Shown piece by piece: positions 8,575 to 16,713 of a stretch of DNA of 64,000 nt. The stretch is from Hymenobacter ruricola (GTDB lineage Bacteria; Bacteroidota; Bacteroidia; Cytophagales; Hymenobacteraceae): positions 1 to 64,000 of the forward strand of contig NZ_JADQDM010000009.1 in NCBI RefSeq assembly GCF_015694525.1. The letters run 5' to 3'. Position 1 is the stretch's first letter; the number at the start of each line of letters is the position of its first letter. The notes beneath the pieces were generated by a model, which was not told the DNA's origin, did not search any database, and worked only from the letters and a program-made list of their open reading frames with translations. The position numbers were made by a program, and so were the translations under genes.

Positions 8575-9318
8575 CTACAGCATGCCCTCGTCGGCAAAAC
8601 TATAGTAGCCCTGGTCGGAATAGATGAGGTGGTCGAGGATGGGCAAGTCCAGGAAGTTGCCGGCTTCCTTCAGCTTTTTGGTGAGCTGAATGTCGGCGGC
8701 GCTGGGGTTGCGGTTGCCGCTGGGGTGGTTGTGCACCAGGATGATGCTGCTGGCCAGCTGCTCCAGGGCTTCTTTGAAAATCATTTTGGGGTCGGCCACG
8801 GTGCCGGCCACGCCGCCCCGGCTGATGGCGGTTTTGCGCATCACCACGTTGGCCCGGTTCAGCAGGATAACCCAGAATTCCTCGTGCGGCAGGTCCATCA
8901 GGTTGGGCCGAATCAGGTTGTAGATGTCGCGCGAGCAGGTGATGGTGGTGCGCGGGGCGGCGTCGGCTTCCTTGCGGCGGCGGCCCAGCTCCAGCGCCGC
9001 CACCACCGTAATGGCCTTGGCCTCGCCGATGCCGGGGTGGCGGCAAAGCTGCTTCACGCTCTCGCGGGCCAGGGCGTTCAGGTCGTTGCCCACGCCTTGC
9101 AGCATGAGCTTGGCCACATCCACGGCCGATAATTTCACGGTGCCCGAGCCCAGCAGAATGGCAATCAGCTCGGCATCGGACAGGGCGGCGCGGCCCTTGG
9201 CCTGCAGCTTTTCGCGGGGCCGGTCGTCCTCGGCCCAGCTCTTGATGCCGGAAGCGGCGGGCGCGGCGTAGGGCGCGGCAGCGGGGGAGGGTTCGGGCAG
9301 GCGGTCAAGGGGTTCCAT
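8575..9318 (-). CDS. radC: RadC family JAB/MPN-domain protein
   Basis: A 247-residue full-length RadC-family protein. An N-terminal UPF0758 helical region includes a helix-hairpin-helix around 93-107 (CRHPGIGEAKA). The C-terminal JAB domain carries the metal-binding HNHPSGNRNPSAAD (196-209) and the conserved Glu in the NLMDLPHEEF region. The family was named from a DNA-repair phenotype, but a repair role is doubtful; the fold is a JAMM metalloprotease-like domain with no proven substrate. It is divergent from the phosphoesterase at 9447 and appears monocistronic. The first ~25 residues are Pro/Ala-rich and probably disordered. Confidence 0.93.
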   Translation of the reverse strand: MEPLDRLPEPSPAAAPYAAPAASGIKSWAEDDRPREKLQAKGRAALSDAELIAILLGSGTVKLSAVDVAKLMLQGVGNDLNALARESVKQLCRHPGIGEAKAITVVAALELGRRRKEADAAPRTTITCSRDIYNLIRPNLMDLPHEEFWVILLNRANVVMRKTAISRGGVAGTVADPKMIFKEALEQLASSIILVHNHPSGNRNPSAADIQLTKKLKEAGNFLDLPILDHLIYSDQGYYSFADEGML

Positions 9319-9446
9319 GCGGCTTGGGGCGGGTAGATGGCAAAAGTTCGATTAAATGTAAAGCAAAAGCCGCCGGGGCGCGTTTAAACTTGCAGCCCGC
9401 GGCGGCGTTAATGCGGCGGGCGCGTTCTCCGCTCCGTTTTTAGAAT

Positions 9447-10685
9447 ATGCGAAATCCGATTGTGTTGTGGTTGGTGCTGGGCCTCGTGGTGCTGGCCGAA
9501 TGGTATGGGTATCAGGCCGTGCGCACGCTGGCGCAGCACCTCTCGCCGGGCGCGCGGCGCGGGGTGGCCATCGGCTACTGGCTGCTCACGGTGGCCGTGT
9601 GGGGCTTGGCCATCTGGGCCGGCAGCACCCGCCAGGCGGGCAACACCGTGCTGAAAAGCTACCTCATGAGCCTGCCGCTGCTGCTGCTGGCCGCCAAAAT
9701 CGTCGTCCTCGTCCCGCTGCTGCTCGAAGACCTGACGCGCCTGGGCCGCTGGGCCCTGAGCTCGGCCACGCGGCCGGCCGGGGTGGCCGGCGAGGCCATT
9801 CCGCGCAGCAAGTTCCTGGCCATGGTGGCGCTGGGGCTGGGCGCCATTCCCTTCGCCGGCCTGCTGTGGGGCATGGTGAAAGGCGCCACCGACTACCAGG
9901 TGCGCCGCGTCACGCTGAAATTTCCCAACCTGCCGCCGGCTTTTGATGGCTTCAAGGTCATCCAGATTTCGGACCTGCACACCGGCAGCTTCAATTCCAC
10001 CGAGCCCCTGCAGCGGGCCGTGGCCCTCATCAACCAGCAGGCCGCCGACCTCGTGCTGATGACCGGCGACCTGGTGAACAACCGCGCCACCGAAGTCGAG
10101 CCCCACATTCCGGCCCTGCAGGGCATCAAGTCCGACCTGCCCATTTTCTCCAGCCTCGGCAACCACGACTACGGCGACTACGTGCAGTGGGGCAGCGCGG
10201 CCGAGAAGCGCGCCAACCTGGAGCGCCTCATGCAGAACCACGCCAAAATCGGTTGGACCCTGCTCAACGACACCGCTCACACCATCGAGCGCGGCGGCGA
10301 CAAAATTGCCATCGTGGGCGTGCAAAACTGGAGCAGCCACGCCAACTTCCCCAAGCACGGCAACCTGCCCAAGGCCCACGCCGCCAGCGGCGACGCGCCC
10401 TTCAAAATTCTGCTCTCGCACGACCCCTCGCACTGGGAAGCCCAGGTGCTGAGCTACCCCGACATCGACCTCACCCTCAGCGGCCACACCCACGGCATGC
10501 AGTTCGGTGTGAACCTGCCCTTCCTGAAATGGAGCCCCGTGGAATACGTGTATAAGCAGTGGGCCGGCCTCTACGAGCAGGGCCGCCAGAAGCTGTACGT
10601 GAACGTGGGGCTGGGCTTTCTGGGCTACCCGGGCCGCGTGGGTTTCCTGCCCGAAATCACGCTGTTCGAATTACGTCGGGCGTAA
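9447..10685 (+). CDS. membrane-anchored metallophosphoesterase (YkuE/YaeI-like)
   Basis: A 412-residue protein. Residues 1-145 hold four hydrophobic helices, followed by a calcineurin-like phosphoesterase domain. The metal-ligand blocks are in canonical order: SDLHTG (175-180), TGDLVNN (206-212), GNHDYGD (238-244), LLSHDPSHWE and SGHTHGMQFG. Relatives act on phospholipid head groups such as UDP-diacylglucosamine or on cyclic nucleotides; the substrate here cannot be told. The catalytic domain should face one side of the inner membrane. A long inverted repeat begins about 57 bp after the stop and may end the transcript. Confidence 0.9.
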   Translation: MRNPIVLWLVLGLVVLAEWYGYQAVRTLAQHLSPGARRGVAIGYWLLTVAVWGLAIWAGSTRQAGNTVLKSYLMSLPLLLLAAKIVVLVPLLLEDLTRLGRWALSSATRPAGVAGEAIPRSKFLAMVALGLGAIPFAGLLWGMVKGATDYQVRRVTLKFPNLPPAFDGFKVIQISDLHTGSFNSTEPLQRAVALINQQAADLVLMTGDLVNNRATEVEPHIPALQGIKSDLPIFSSLGNHDYGDYVQWGSAAEKRANLERLMQNHAKIGWTLLNDTAHTIERGGDKIAIVGVQNWSSHANFPKHGNLPKAHAASGDAPFKILLSHDPSHWEAQVLSYPDIDLTLSGHTHGMQFGVNLPFLKWSPVEYVYKQWAGLYEQGRQKLYVNVGLGFLGYPGRVGFLPEITLFELRRA

Positions 10686-10742
10686 CGTGACTGGTGAATA
10701 AGGAGAATAGATAGAACGCCGAACACTCAGAACGTCATCTTA

Positions 10743-10842
10743 AAAGAACGTCATGCTGAGCTTGTCGAAGCATCTCGCGTGCCGCAGTAATTATTCACTC
10801 TTGCCCGCGAGATGTCTCGACCAGTTCGACATGACGTTCTTT
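10743..10842. repeat. long inverted repeat, family A copy 1 (mosaic arms)
   Basis: About 35-nt arms pair across a ~30-nt AT-rich loop. The left arm reads GTCATGCTGAGCTTGTCGAA then GCATCTCGCG, and the right arm is the usual CGCGAGATGTCTCGACCAG then TTCGACATGACG. The arms disagree at several positions, and the left arm carries GCATGCT/CGAAGCAT words typical of family C. Intergenic between 9447 and 10929. Confidence 0.85.
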
Positions 10843-10928
10843 CTATATCGCCCGGCAACATCCGCTAGGCCATTGCCGTAAAGCGCCCCCAAACCAGTTA
10901 CGGTTGTTCTTTTAATTCCTTCAACACC

Positions 10929-11627
10929 ATGAAAAATTCCCTCCTGATGCTCGCGGGCGCTGCTGCCCTCTCGTTGGCTTCCTGCTCGCAGGAAAAAACC
11001 AAGGACACCACCGTGGCCGCCGGCGACGGCACCACGACCACTACGACCACCACGGGCCCGATGACGGACGCCCAGATTGAGGCCCGCGCCCAGCAGATTG
11101 CCGACAAGATGGCGGCCAACATGAAAATCACGGACGAGGCCACCAAAACCAAAATCCGCACCGTGTACGTGAACCGCTACAAGCGCATGAACGACCTGCG
11201 CAGCAAGTACACCGCCGACACCACCGGCATGGCCGCCGCCATGCGCGACGCCTACGCCGCCGAGGACCAGGAATTCAAAGTGATTTTCGTGGACCCCACC
11301 CAGTACCAGGCCTACGAGTCGAGCCGCTCGACCTACGACGACAGCAACTACGCCGCGGACCAGAGCAGCGACATGTCGTCGTCGTCGATGAGCGGCGACA
11401 CGGCTTCTTCGGGTGCAATGTCCTCGGATATGTCGGCCGGCGGCACGCCCTCCAGCATGACCACCACCGAAACTTCCACCACGACCACCAACGGTGGCAC
11501 GATGAGCGCCGATGCCATGTCGGCCTCGAAAATGAAAGCCAAAGCCGACGACGGCAGCAAGCTGAAGGTGAAAGAGAACGGCAAAGTGAAGGTGAAAGAA
11601 GCCGACGGCACCAAAATCAAAAACTAG
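10929..11627 (+). CDS. low-complexity lipoprotein with lysine-rich tail
   Basis: A 232-residue protein with a lipoprotein signal (LSLASC, Cys19). A Thr run (about 35-42) leads to a helical domain (45-130: DAQIEARAQQIADKMAANMK and following) with a repeated Tyr/Arg pattern. Next is a Ser/Met/Thr-rich low-complexity stretch (135-195), then a Lys-rich tail with KLKVKENGKVKVKEADG. The helical part recalls periplasmic stress proteins, but I cannot assign a family. A strong intrinsic terminator follows 36 bp after the stop, so it is probably transcribed alone. The tail resembles in style that of the protein encoded at 14603. Confidence 0.7.
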   Translation: MKNSLLMLAGAAALSLASCSQEKTKDTTVAAGDGTTTTTTTTGPMTDAQIEARAQQIADKMAANMKITDEATKTKIRTVYVNRYKRMNDLRSKYTADTTGMAAAMRDAYAAEDQEFKVIFVDPTQYQAYESSRSTYDDSNYAADQSSDMSSSSMSGDTASSGAMSSDMSAGGTPSSMTTTETSTTTTNGGTMSADAMSASKMKAKADDGSKLKVKENGKVKVKEADGTKIKN

Positions 11628-11662
11628 CGGTTTGGTCGATGCAATCGGCCGAGCCGTCGTAG

Positions 11663-11697
11663 AAAAGCCCGCGCCTGCAACGGTGCGGGCTTTTTTT
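11663..11697 (+). terminator. intrinsic terminator after the gene at 10929
   Basis: The hairpin AAAAGCCCGCGCC / GGTGCGGGCTTTTTTT has a GC-rich stem and a seven-T run, placed 36 bp after the stop of the lipoprotein gene. Confidence 0.85.
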
Positions 11698-11744
11698 GGC
11701 TCGTTGGGTTGCTACTTTGTGGTTGCGATTTGCGTATTCAATGG

Positions 11745-12443
11745 ATGTTTGCTGAAGTAGTGCCTTGTGTGCGTGCCGGTTGGGCCGTGTGGAGCCGGCG
11801 GCTGAACCTGCTAGCCGTGCTGTGCCTGCTGGCGCTGGCCGCCCGCGCCCAGGCACCCAACACCGTGCGCCTGAGCGGCAGCGTGGCCGAAGCCGGCGCC
11901 CGCACGCCCGTGCCCGGCGCCACCGTGCAGGTGCAGCGCACCCGCCGCGGCGTGGTCACCGACGCCACCGGCAACTTCGGCCTCGACGTGCTGCCCACCG
12001 ACACGGTGCTGTTCCGGGCCCTGGGCTTCAAAACCCAGCGGCTGCCCATGGGCGGCACCGGCCTCTCGCAGCTGGTGGTGCGCATCCAGCTGGTGCGCGA
12101 CAGCGTGCAACTGGGCGAAGTGCAGGTGGTGAGCGACCGCGCCGACCGCGCCGTCATCAACCGGGCGCTGCGCAACATCAAGCGCCCCGCGCCGCCCGTG
12201 GTGAGCGGCGCCAAGCGTCCGCCGAAACCCAAGCCCCTCTTCGCCGTCGACTCCACCGCGCCCAAAGCGCCGGTGCCCACCCTGGAAAGCCCCATCAGCC
12301 TGATTTACGACCAGTTTTCGCGCGAGGGCCGGCAGCGCCGCAAGATGGAGGAAATCGAAGCCGAGCAGAAAGCCGAGAAGCTGCGCAAAGCCCGGGCCGA
12401 GTACAACAAAGCCTTCCGCGACAACCGCGGCTACGAGCCGTAG
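11745..12443 (+). CDS. exported protein with carboxypeptidase-regulatory-like (CarboxypepD_reg) domain
   Basis: About 232 residues. The N-terminus has a signal segment ending LAARAQA, followed by a CarboxypepD_reg-type beta-sandwich (about 45-130: VRLSGSVAEAGARTPVPGAT, TDATGNFGLDV, FRALGFKTQ) as found in the plug extension of TonB-dependent transducers. A basic, Pro-rich linker and a charged helix (YDQFSREGRQRRKMEEIEAE and on) end the protein. No barrel follows, so it is a stand-alone member of the family. ATG at 11745 is chosen; an upstream TTG at 11709 is unlikely. Followed directly by a family-A inverted repeat. Confidence 0.75.
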   Translation: MFAEVVPCVRAGWAVWSRRLNLLAVLCLLALAARAQAPNTVRLSGSVAEAGARTPVPGATVQVQRTRRGVVTDATGNFGLDVLPTDTVLFRALGFKTQRLPMGGTGLSQLVVRIQLVRDSVQLGEVQVVSDRADRAVINRALRNIKRPAPPVVSGAKRPPKPKPLFAVDSTAPKAPVPTLESPISLIYDQFSREGRQRRKMEEIEAEQKAEKLRKARAEYNKAFRDNRGYEP

Positions 12444-12454
12444 GAAAAGAGGAA

Positions 12455-12562
12455 TCAACAGAACGGTCATGTCGAGCCTGTCGAGACATCTCGCGTGGGG
12501 TAGTAATTATTTACTCCTGCACGCGAGATGTCTCGACAGGCTCGACATGACCGTTCTGTTGA
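12455..12562. repeat. long inverted repeat, family A copy 2 (perfect 42-nt arms)
   Basis: The arms from TCAACAGAACGGTCATGTCG to TCTCGCGT and their reverse complement match over 42 nt without a mismatch, around a 24-nt loop rich in AT. It fills most of the gap between the genes at 11745 and 12623. Confidence 0.95.
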
Positions 12563-12622
12563 TTTGCTTGGGCCTTCTTCGTTCTGATAACCGTGCCGCT
12601 GCCCTTCCCGTAAGCCCGAAGT

Positions 12623-13609
12623 ATGAAAATCGGGTATCCCTGCGTGAACGAGGCGATGGATTGCAGCGCCGCCAACACCTTCCGGCTGGCCTCCTACAGC
12701 GAAGAGCGGCTGGTGGCGGCCGTGACGGCCAACTTGGCCTGCCTGCGCCGCATGCTGGAATGGAACGTGGCCCAGGGCCTGCTTTTTTTTCGGATGGGCT
12801 CGGGCATCGTGCCCTTTGGCTCGCACGAAATCAACACCTTTCCCTGGCAAACGCATTTCGCGGCCGATTTCCAAAGCATCGGCGACTACATCAAGGCCCA
12901 TAACCTGCGCGTCAGCTTCCACCCCGACCAGTTTGTGGTGCTGAACTCGCCCAGCCCGGACATTGTGCAGCGCAGCATTCAGGAATTGGTGTACCAGGGC
13001 TCGATGCTGGATTTGATGGGGCTGGACGGCACCGCCAAGCTTCAGATTCACGTGGGCGGGCTCTACGGCGAGCGGGAGCTGGCCATTGAGCGGTTTGCGG
13101 CGGTGCACGCCACGCTGCCCGAGGCCGTGAAAGCCCGCGTGGTGGTGGAAAACGACGACCGGCTGTATTCGCTGCGCGACTGCCTGCACTTGCACGAACT
13201 GACCGGCGTGCCCATTCTCTTCGACAACTTCCACCACGAGTGCCTCAACCACGGCGAGCCCATGCCCGAGGCCCTGCGCCTGGCCGCCGCCACCTGGCAC
13301 CCCACCGCCGACGGCGTGCCCATGATGGACTACAGCTCCCAAGCCCTGGGCGAGCGCAAAGGCAAGCACACCGACGACCTGGTGGACGACCTGTTTCGGG
13401 CCTTTCTGGCCGAATTGAACGGGCTAGACTTCGACATGATGCTCGAAATCAAGAACAAGGAAGCCAGCGCCCTGCGCGCCGTGGCCATCCTGCGCGAGCT
13501 GGGCCTGAGCGCCCCAGCGCCCAACGTCCCCAGCCCGCCCCTCACCCTGCCGCCCGACCCAAACGCGCCCGCCAAGGCCAAGCGCGCCAAGAAAGAGGCA
13601 AAAGTTTAA
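12623..13609 (+). CDS. uvsE: UV DNA damage endonuclease UvsE
   Basis: A 328-residue UvdE/UvsE family enzyme, which nicks DNA 5' to UV photoproducts and starts alternative excision repair. The family signatures are clear: MKIGYPCVNEAM at the start, FFRMGSGIVPFGSH, RVSFHPDQFVVLNSP, LQIHVGG, VVENDDRLYS, PILFDNFHHECLN, and MMDYSSQ. These supply the TIM-barrel His/Glu/Asp metal ligands. A Lys/Ala/Pro-rich tail (about 300-328) is an extension beyond the enzyme core. The start is the ATG giving MKIGYPC. No repair operon surrounds it; an inverted repeat lies immediately upstream. Confidence 0.93.
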   Translation: MKIGYPCVNEAMDCSAANTFRLASYSEERLVAAVTANLACLRRMLEWNVAQGLLFFRMGSGIVPFGSHEINTFPWQTHFAADFQSIGDYIKAHNLRVSFHPDQFVVLNSPSPDIVQRSIQELVYQGSMLDLMGLDGTAKLQIHVGGLYGERELAIERFAAVHATLPEAVKARVVVENDDRLYSLRDCLHLHELTGVPILFDNFHHECLNHGEPMPEALRLAAATWHPTADGVPMMDYSSQALGERKGKHTDDLVDDLFRAFLAELNGLDFDMMLEIKNKEASALRAVAILRELGLSAPAPNVPSPPLTLPPDPNAPAKAKRAKKEAKV

Positions 13610-13684
13610 AGCGAGGAGTTATAACCGGCTGATTCAACTCTTCTTCAGCACATCAGCACCTTAAAAAATCAATTCATCAACCTC

Positions 13685-14044
13685 ATGCCCTCCGACCAAC
13701 TTCTTGCCACCGTCAGCGCCCTGAAAAACGGCCTCACTAGCCTGCCCCTGGGCTCGGCCATGGACAACACCGAAACCTGGCAGCAAACCTTTCTGCAGAG
13801 CGGCGAGCCCGGCCTGCAGGACATTGCCCGCGAAATCGGCAACCTGCAGTCGCTGCTCACCAGCGGCGCGCTCAGCGCCCACGCCATCGGCAATTCCCTC
13901 ACCATGCTGGGCAACCAAACCAGCCAGCTAGCCACCCAGGCTGCGGCCGACGTGAAAAAGCCCCTGCAAGAGCTGGCCGACCTGCTCCGCAAGCACGGCG
14001 GCGACCTGCTGGCCCACGCCGAAAAAAACCAGAAAAAGAAGTAG
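13685..14044 (+). CDS. small helical hypothetical protein, 119 aa
   Basis: A soluble, all-helical-looking protein without signal peptide. Residues 30-110 alternate amphipathic helices (LQDIAREIGNLQSLLTSGAL, LTMLGNQTSQLATQA), with a Lys-rich end (EKNQKKK). I do not recognise the family. It is closed by a strong terminator 24 bp after its stop and probably has its own promoter. Composition and an ATG start support it as a real gene. Confidence 0.65.
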   Translation: MPSDQLLATVSALKNGLTSLPLGSAMDNTETWQQTFLQSGEPGLQDIAREIGNLQSLLTSGALSAHAIGNSLTMLGNQTSQLATQAAADVKKPLQELADLLRKHGGDLLAHAEKNQKKK

Positions 14045-14067
14045 CCTCGCCCCAAGACAGCGCAAGC

Positions 14068-14102
14068 AAAAGCCCCGTTCAGCTACTGAGCGGGGCTTTT
14101 TT
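14068..14102. terminator. bidirectional intrinsic terminator
   Basis: The hairpin AAAAGCCCCG / CGGGGCTTTTTT has A and T runs on both sides. It lies between the convergent genes ending at 14044 (+) and 14127 (-), so it can serve both. Confidence 0.85.
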
Positions 14103-14126
14103 GTGTGGAAACCTAAGCTAAGCGGC

Positions 14127-14507
14127 CTAGCGTGGCACGTTGCTGCTGTTGCTGCGGCGCGAGCGGCTGGGCACCACCTCGTTGGACTGGCGGCGCTTGT
14201 CGTCGCGGATGAGGGGCTGCTCGCGCACGTCGGGCACGGTGTTGGGCGACAGCTCGGGCGTTCCGGCTGGGATGTAGGTGCTTTCCGACGACGTCTGGCG
14301 GCTGGGCTGGGCGTCGCGGTTGGTGGGCGTGCGCTGCACCTCCGGCGGCCCCTGAATGGTGCTTTGGTTCAGGGCCGGGTTCACGGGCGGGATGGTGGTC
14401 TGGCCCTGGCTGCCGCCGCGCACAGGCGCCGAGGGGTCGAAGGGCACGGTTTGGGCCTGGGCCGAGGCGGCCAGCAGCAGGTTGGCCAGTAACAGGAACG
14501 ATTTCAT
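14127..14507 (-). CDS. secreted disordered hypothetical protein, 126 aa
   Basis: A signal peptide (1-19, ending AASAQAQ) is followed by about 105 residues dominated by Pro, Gln, Ser, Asn and Arg, with no predicted fold and several PSRQ/RSRR basic clusters near the end. I do not recognise a family. It is in the same orientation as the gene at 14603 and separated from it by a terminator, so the two are probably expressed separately. Confidence 0.6.
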   Translation of the reverse strand: MKSFLLLANLLLAASAQAQTVPFDPSAPVRGGSQGQTTIPPVNPALNQSTIQGPPEVQRTPTNRDAQPSRQTSSESTYIPAGTPELSPNTVPDVREQPLIRDDKRRQSNEVVPSRSRRSNSSNVPR

Positions 14508-14532
14508 GGGCGGGGAGGAAAGGAGGGAACAA

Positions 14533-14570
14533 TAAAAAACCGGCTGCTTCGGGAGAAACAGCCGGTTTTA
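14533..14570 (-). terminator. intrinsic terminator for the gene at 14603
   Basis: The stem AAAACCGGCTG / CAGCCGGTTTTTT, read on the minus strand, ends in a T run. It starts about 33 bp downstream of the stop of the low-complexity gene. Confidence 0.8.
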
Positions 14571-14602
14571 GACTACTTACGGCGCTGAGCCGCAAAAAGT
14601 TA

Positions 14603-14974
14603 CTAGCGGGGCGACGAGGAGCCTTTCATTTTGCCTTTCGAAGCTTTGTCTTTCGACTTCATGCGACCCGAAGTGCTGCTGCCCGAAGTGCTGCCCGACG
14701 TGGAGCCCATGGTGCTGCCCGAAGTCGACATGGAGCCGGAGCCCGACGTGGTACCCATGGAGCCGCTGGTGCTGGTGTTCATCGTGCCCGTGGTGGAGCC
14801 GGTGGTGCCCGACGTAGTGCCCATGGAGCCGCTGCTGGTGGTGCTGCCCACCGTGGTGCCCGTGGTGCCGCCTACAGTGGAGCCGCTGGTGGTGCCCGAC
14901 GTGGTTTGCGCGAAGGCGGCGCTGCTCAGGCCGGTAGTCAACAATAGGGCAAGAAGAATTTTGGTGATTTTCAT
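14603..14974 (-). CDS. exported Ser/Gly/Thr/Met low-complexity protein, 123 aa
   Basis: A signal peptide (1-22, ending SAAFAQ) is followed by nearly 80 residues made only of Gly, Ser, Thr, Met and a few Val (units such as GSMGTTSGTTGST). The end is short and basic (RMKSKDKASKGKMKG). It must be disordered, and the family is unknown. Similar low-complexity plus lysine-rich tails occur in the lipoprotein at 10929. The gene has its own terminator. The 267 bp upstream, as far as the sigma-factor gene, hold nothing else I can define. Confidence 0.65.
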   Translation of the reverse strand: MKITKILLALLLTTGLSSAAFAQTTSGTTSGSTVGGTTGTTVGSTTSSGSMGTTSGTTGSTTGTMNTSTSGSMGTTSGSGSMSTSGSTMGSTSGSTSGSSTSGRMKSKDKASKGKMKGSSSPR

Positions 14975-15241
14975 GGTAAGCGGAGTGGAAATGTGGAAAG
15001 GAAGGGATTGTTGTGGATGCGGCTTTACGGACTAATACCCCGATTGGGTTACAGAAACAAAGCCGTAATATTCATTGCAACAGCTATTTGATTTAATTCT
15101 TGCCGCTGATTTTCAAGGTTCAGACCGCAATAGGCAGGAGCTAGGGACAGCAACAATAAAAAATCTGCTCACCTTCCGGTAACCTTCGGCGGCGGCAGCG
15201 GTGTCCACCGTCAAATAACCCTAACAACCCCTTGTACCTGC

Positions 15242-15793
15242 TTGGACTCGCTATCGGATAATGCCTTGATGCTGCGGGTGAAGGCCGGCGACGTGGACCG
15301 CATGGGCCTGCTGTTTGAGCGCTACCACCGGCCGCTGTTCGGCTTTCTCTACCACATGCTGGGCCACGCCGACACCAGCCAGGACCTGGTGCAGAACGTG
15401 TTCTACCGCATGCTCAAGTACCGCCACACCTTTACCGGCGAGGGCGAGTTCCGCACCTGGATGTACCACCTGGCCCGCAACGTGCTGGCCGACCACGCCA
15501 AGAAAAACCGTCACGCCCGGCACCACGCCGACGTGGACGACCTGGCGGAGCACCTCGGCGGCGGCAGCCCCGCCGACGCCGGCCTGGAGCGCGCCCAGGA
15601 AGTGGCCACCCTGCACCAGGCCCTGGCCCGCCTCAGCCCCGACCACCGCGAAGTGCTGGTGCTAAGTCGCTTCCAGGAAATGAAGTACGGGGAAATTGCC
15701 CAGGTGCTGGGCACCACCGAAGGCGCCGTGAAGGTGCGCGTGCACCGCGCCATGAACGAGCTGAAAACCGCTTACCTCCGCATCGAAAATTAA
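15242..15793 (+). CDS. ECF-type RNA polymerase sigma factor (module 1)
   Basis: About 183 residues, normal for an ECF sigma factor. Region 2 (about 20-90) contains LLFERYHRPLFGFLYHML, DLVQNVFYRMLKYR and FRTWMYHLARNVLADH. Region 4 (about 122-175) contains LSPDHREVLVLSRFQEMKYG, then EIAQVLGTTEGAVKVRVHRA. No ATG precedes region 2, so TTG at 15242 is used with reservation. The next gene, 8 bp on, encodes its presumptive membrane anti-sigma factor, followed by two DUF4097 proteins: the same order as in module 2 at 21526. It should direct transcription of its own operon or of envelope genes, by analogy. Confidence 0.9.
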   Translation: MDSLSDNALMLRVKAGDVDRMGLLFERYHRPLFGFLYHMLGHADTSQDLVQNVFYRMLKYRHTFTGEGEFRTWMYHLARNVLADHAKKNRHARHHADVDDLAEHLGGGSPADAGLERAQEVATLHQALARLSPDHREVLVLSRFQEMKYGEIAQVLGTTEGAVKVRVHRAMNELKTAYLRIEN

Positions 15794-15801
15794 CTACCTA
15801 T

Positions 15802-16713
15802 ATGAACTGTGACCGCACCAAAGACCAGTTGGTCGACTACCTAAGCAGTCAGCTTTCCGAAACCGAACAAGCCGCGTTGTCGGCCCACCTAGCCGAGTGC
15901 GCCGACTGCCGCGAGGAGCTGCAAACCACCCAGCGCGTGTGGCAAACCTTGGGCGCCGTGCGCGTGCCCGAGCCCAGCCCCAGCCTGCGCCCCGAGTTCT
16001 ACGCCATGCTGGCGGGGTTCAAAGAAGAAGTGAAAGCCACGCCCGATTACTCGCTGAAAGGCCTGTGGCAGTGGTGGCTGCACCTGGACGTGCCCCGGCC
16101 CATTCTGCGGGCCGTGTACAGCCTGTGCTTGCTGGGCGTGGGCCTAGTGGGCGGGTACTGGCTGAACCGCCAGCCGCCAGCCGCTACCGGCCAGCAGGAG
16201 CAGATTGCCGCCCTGGCCAGCGAGGTGACCCACATGAAGCAAGTGATGCTGCTCTCGCTCATCAAAAACCCCTCGGCCACCGAGCGGCTGCGCGCCGTGA
16301 GCTATACCCAGCAGCTCGATGAGCCCACGGCCAAAGTGGTGAACGCCCTGCTCAGCACTCTGAACAACGACCCCAACGTGAACGTGCGCCTCGCCACGCT
16401 GGAAGCTTTGGCACCGCTGGCCGAAGACCCGCGGGTGCGCGAAGGCCTGGTGCACGCACTGGCCCAGCAGGACTCGCCGCTGGTGCAAACCGCCCTGGCC
16501 GACGTGATGGTGCAGCTGCAGGAGCGCCGCTCGGTGCAGCCGCTGCGCCAGCTGCTTCAGCAGCCCAACCTCGACGAGTCGGTGAAAAGCAAAATCGAAG
16601 AAAGCATCAAAACCCTGCAAACCGGCCGGCCCGCCGCGCCCTCAACCCCTCCCAGCCATGACCAGACCCTTATTTCGCCGCAGCCTGAGCGTGTTCGTAC
16701 TCTCGCTGTGTAG
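15802..16713 (+). CDS. membrane anti-sigma factor with zinc-finger and HEAT repeats (module 1)
   Basis: A 303-residue protein. The N-terminus is a zf-HC2 anti-sigma domain with Cys3, His29, Cys33 and Cys36 (HLAECADC). One transmembrane helix (about 101-120) follows. The region after it has HEAT-like repeats (about 165-265: LNNDPNVNVRLATLEALAPL and EDPRVREGLVHALAQQDSPL), placing them outside the cytoplasm if the topology is standard. HEAT repeats are an uncommon sensor for an anti-sigma factor. The last 18 codons overlap the next gene by 56 bp in another frame. Its role is to hold the adjacent sigma factor until a signal, inferred from order and domains. Confidence 0.88.
   Translation: MNCDRTKDQLVDYLSSQLSETEQAALSAHLAECADCREELQTTQRVWQTLGAVRVPEPSPSLRPEFYAMLAGFKEEVKATPDYSLKGLWQWWLHLDVPRPILRAVYSLCLLGVGLVGGYWLNRQPPAATGQQEQIAALASEVTHMKQVMLLSLIKNPSATERLRAVSYTQQLDEPTAKVVNALLSTLNNDPNVNVRLATLEALAPLAEDPRVREGLVHALAQQDSPLVQTALADVMVQLQERRSVQPLRQLLQQPNLDESVKSKIEESIKTLQTGRPAAPSTPPSHDQTLISPQPERVRTLAV

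Noticed and set aside
12467..13369. 300-residue minus-strand frame opposite uvsE
   Set aside because: Low-complexity shadow of the uvsE coding frame. Its C-terminus simply reads into the family-A repeat.
15012..15241. Small gene upstream of the first sigma factor
   Set aside because: No open frame with a credible start, composition or conservation clue. It is left as leader sequence.
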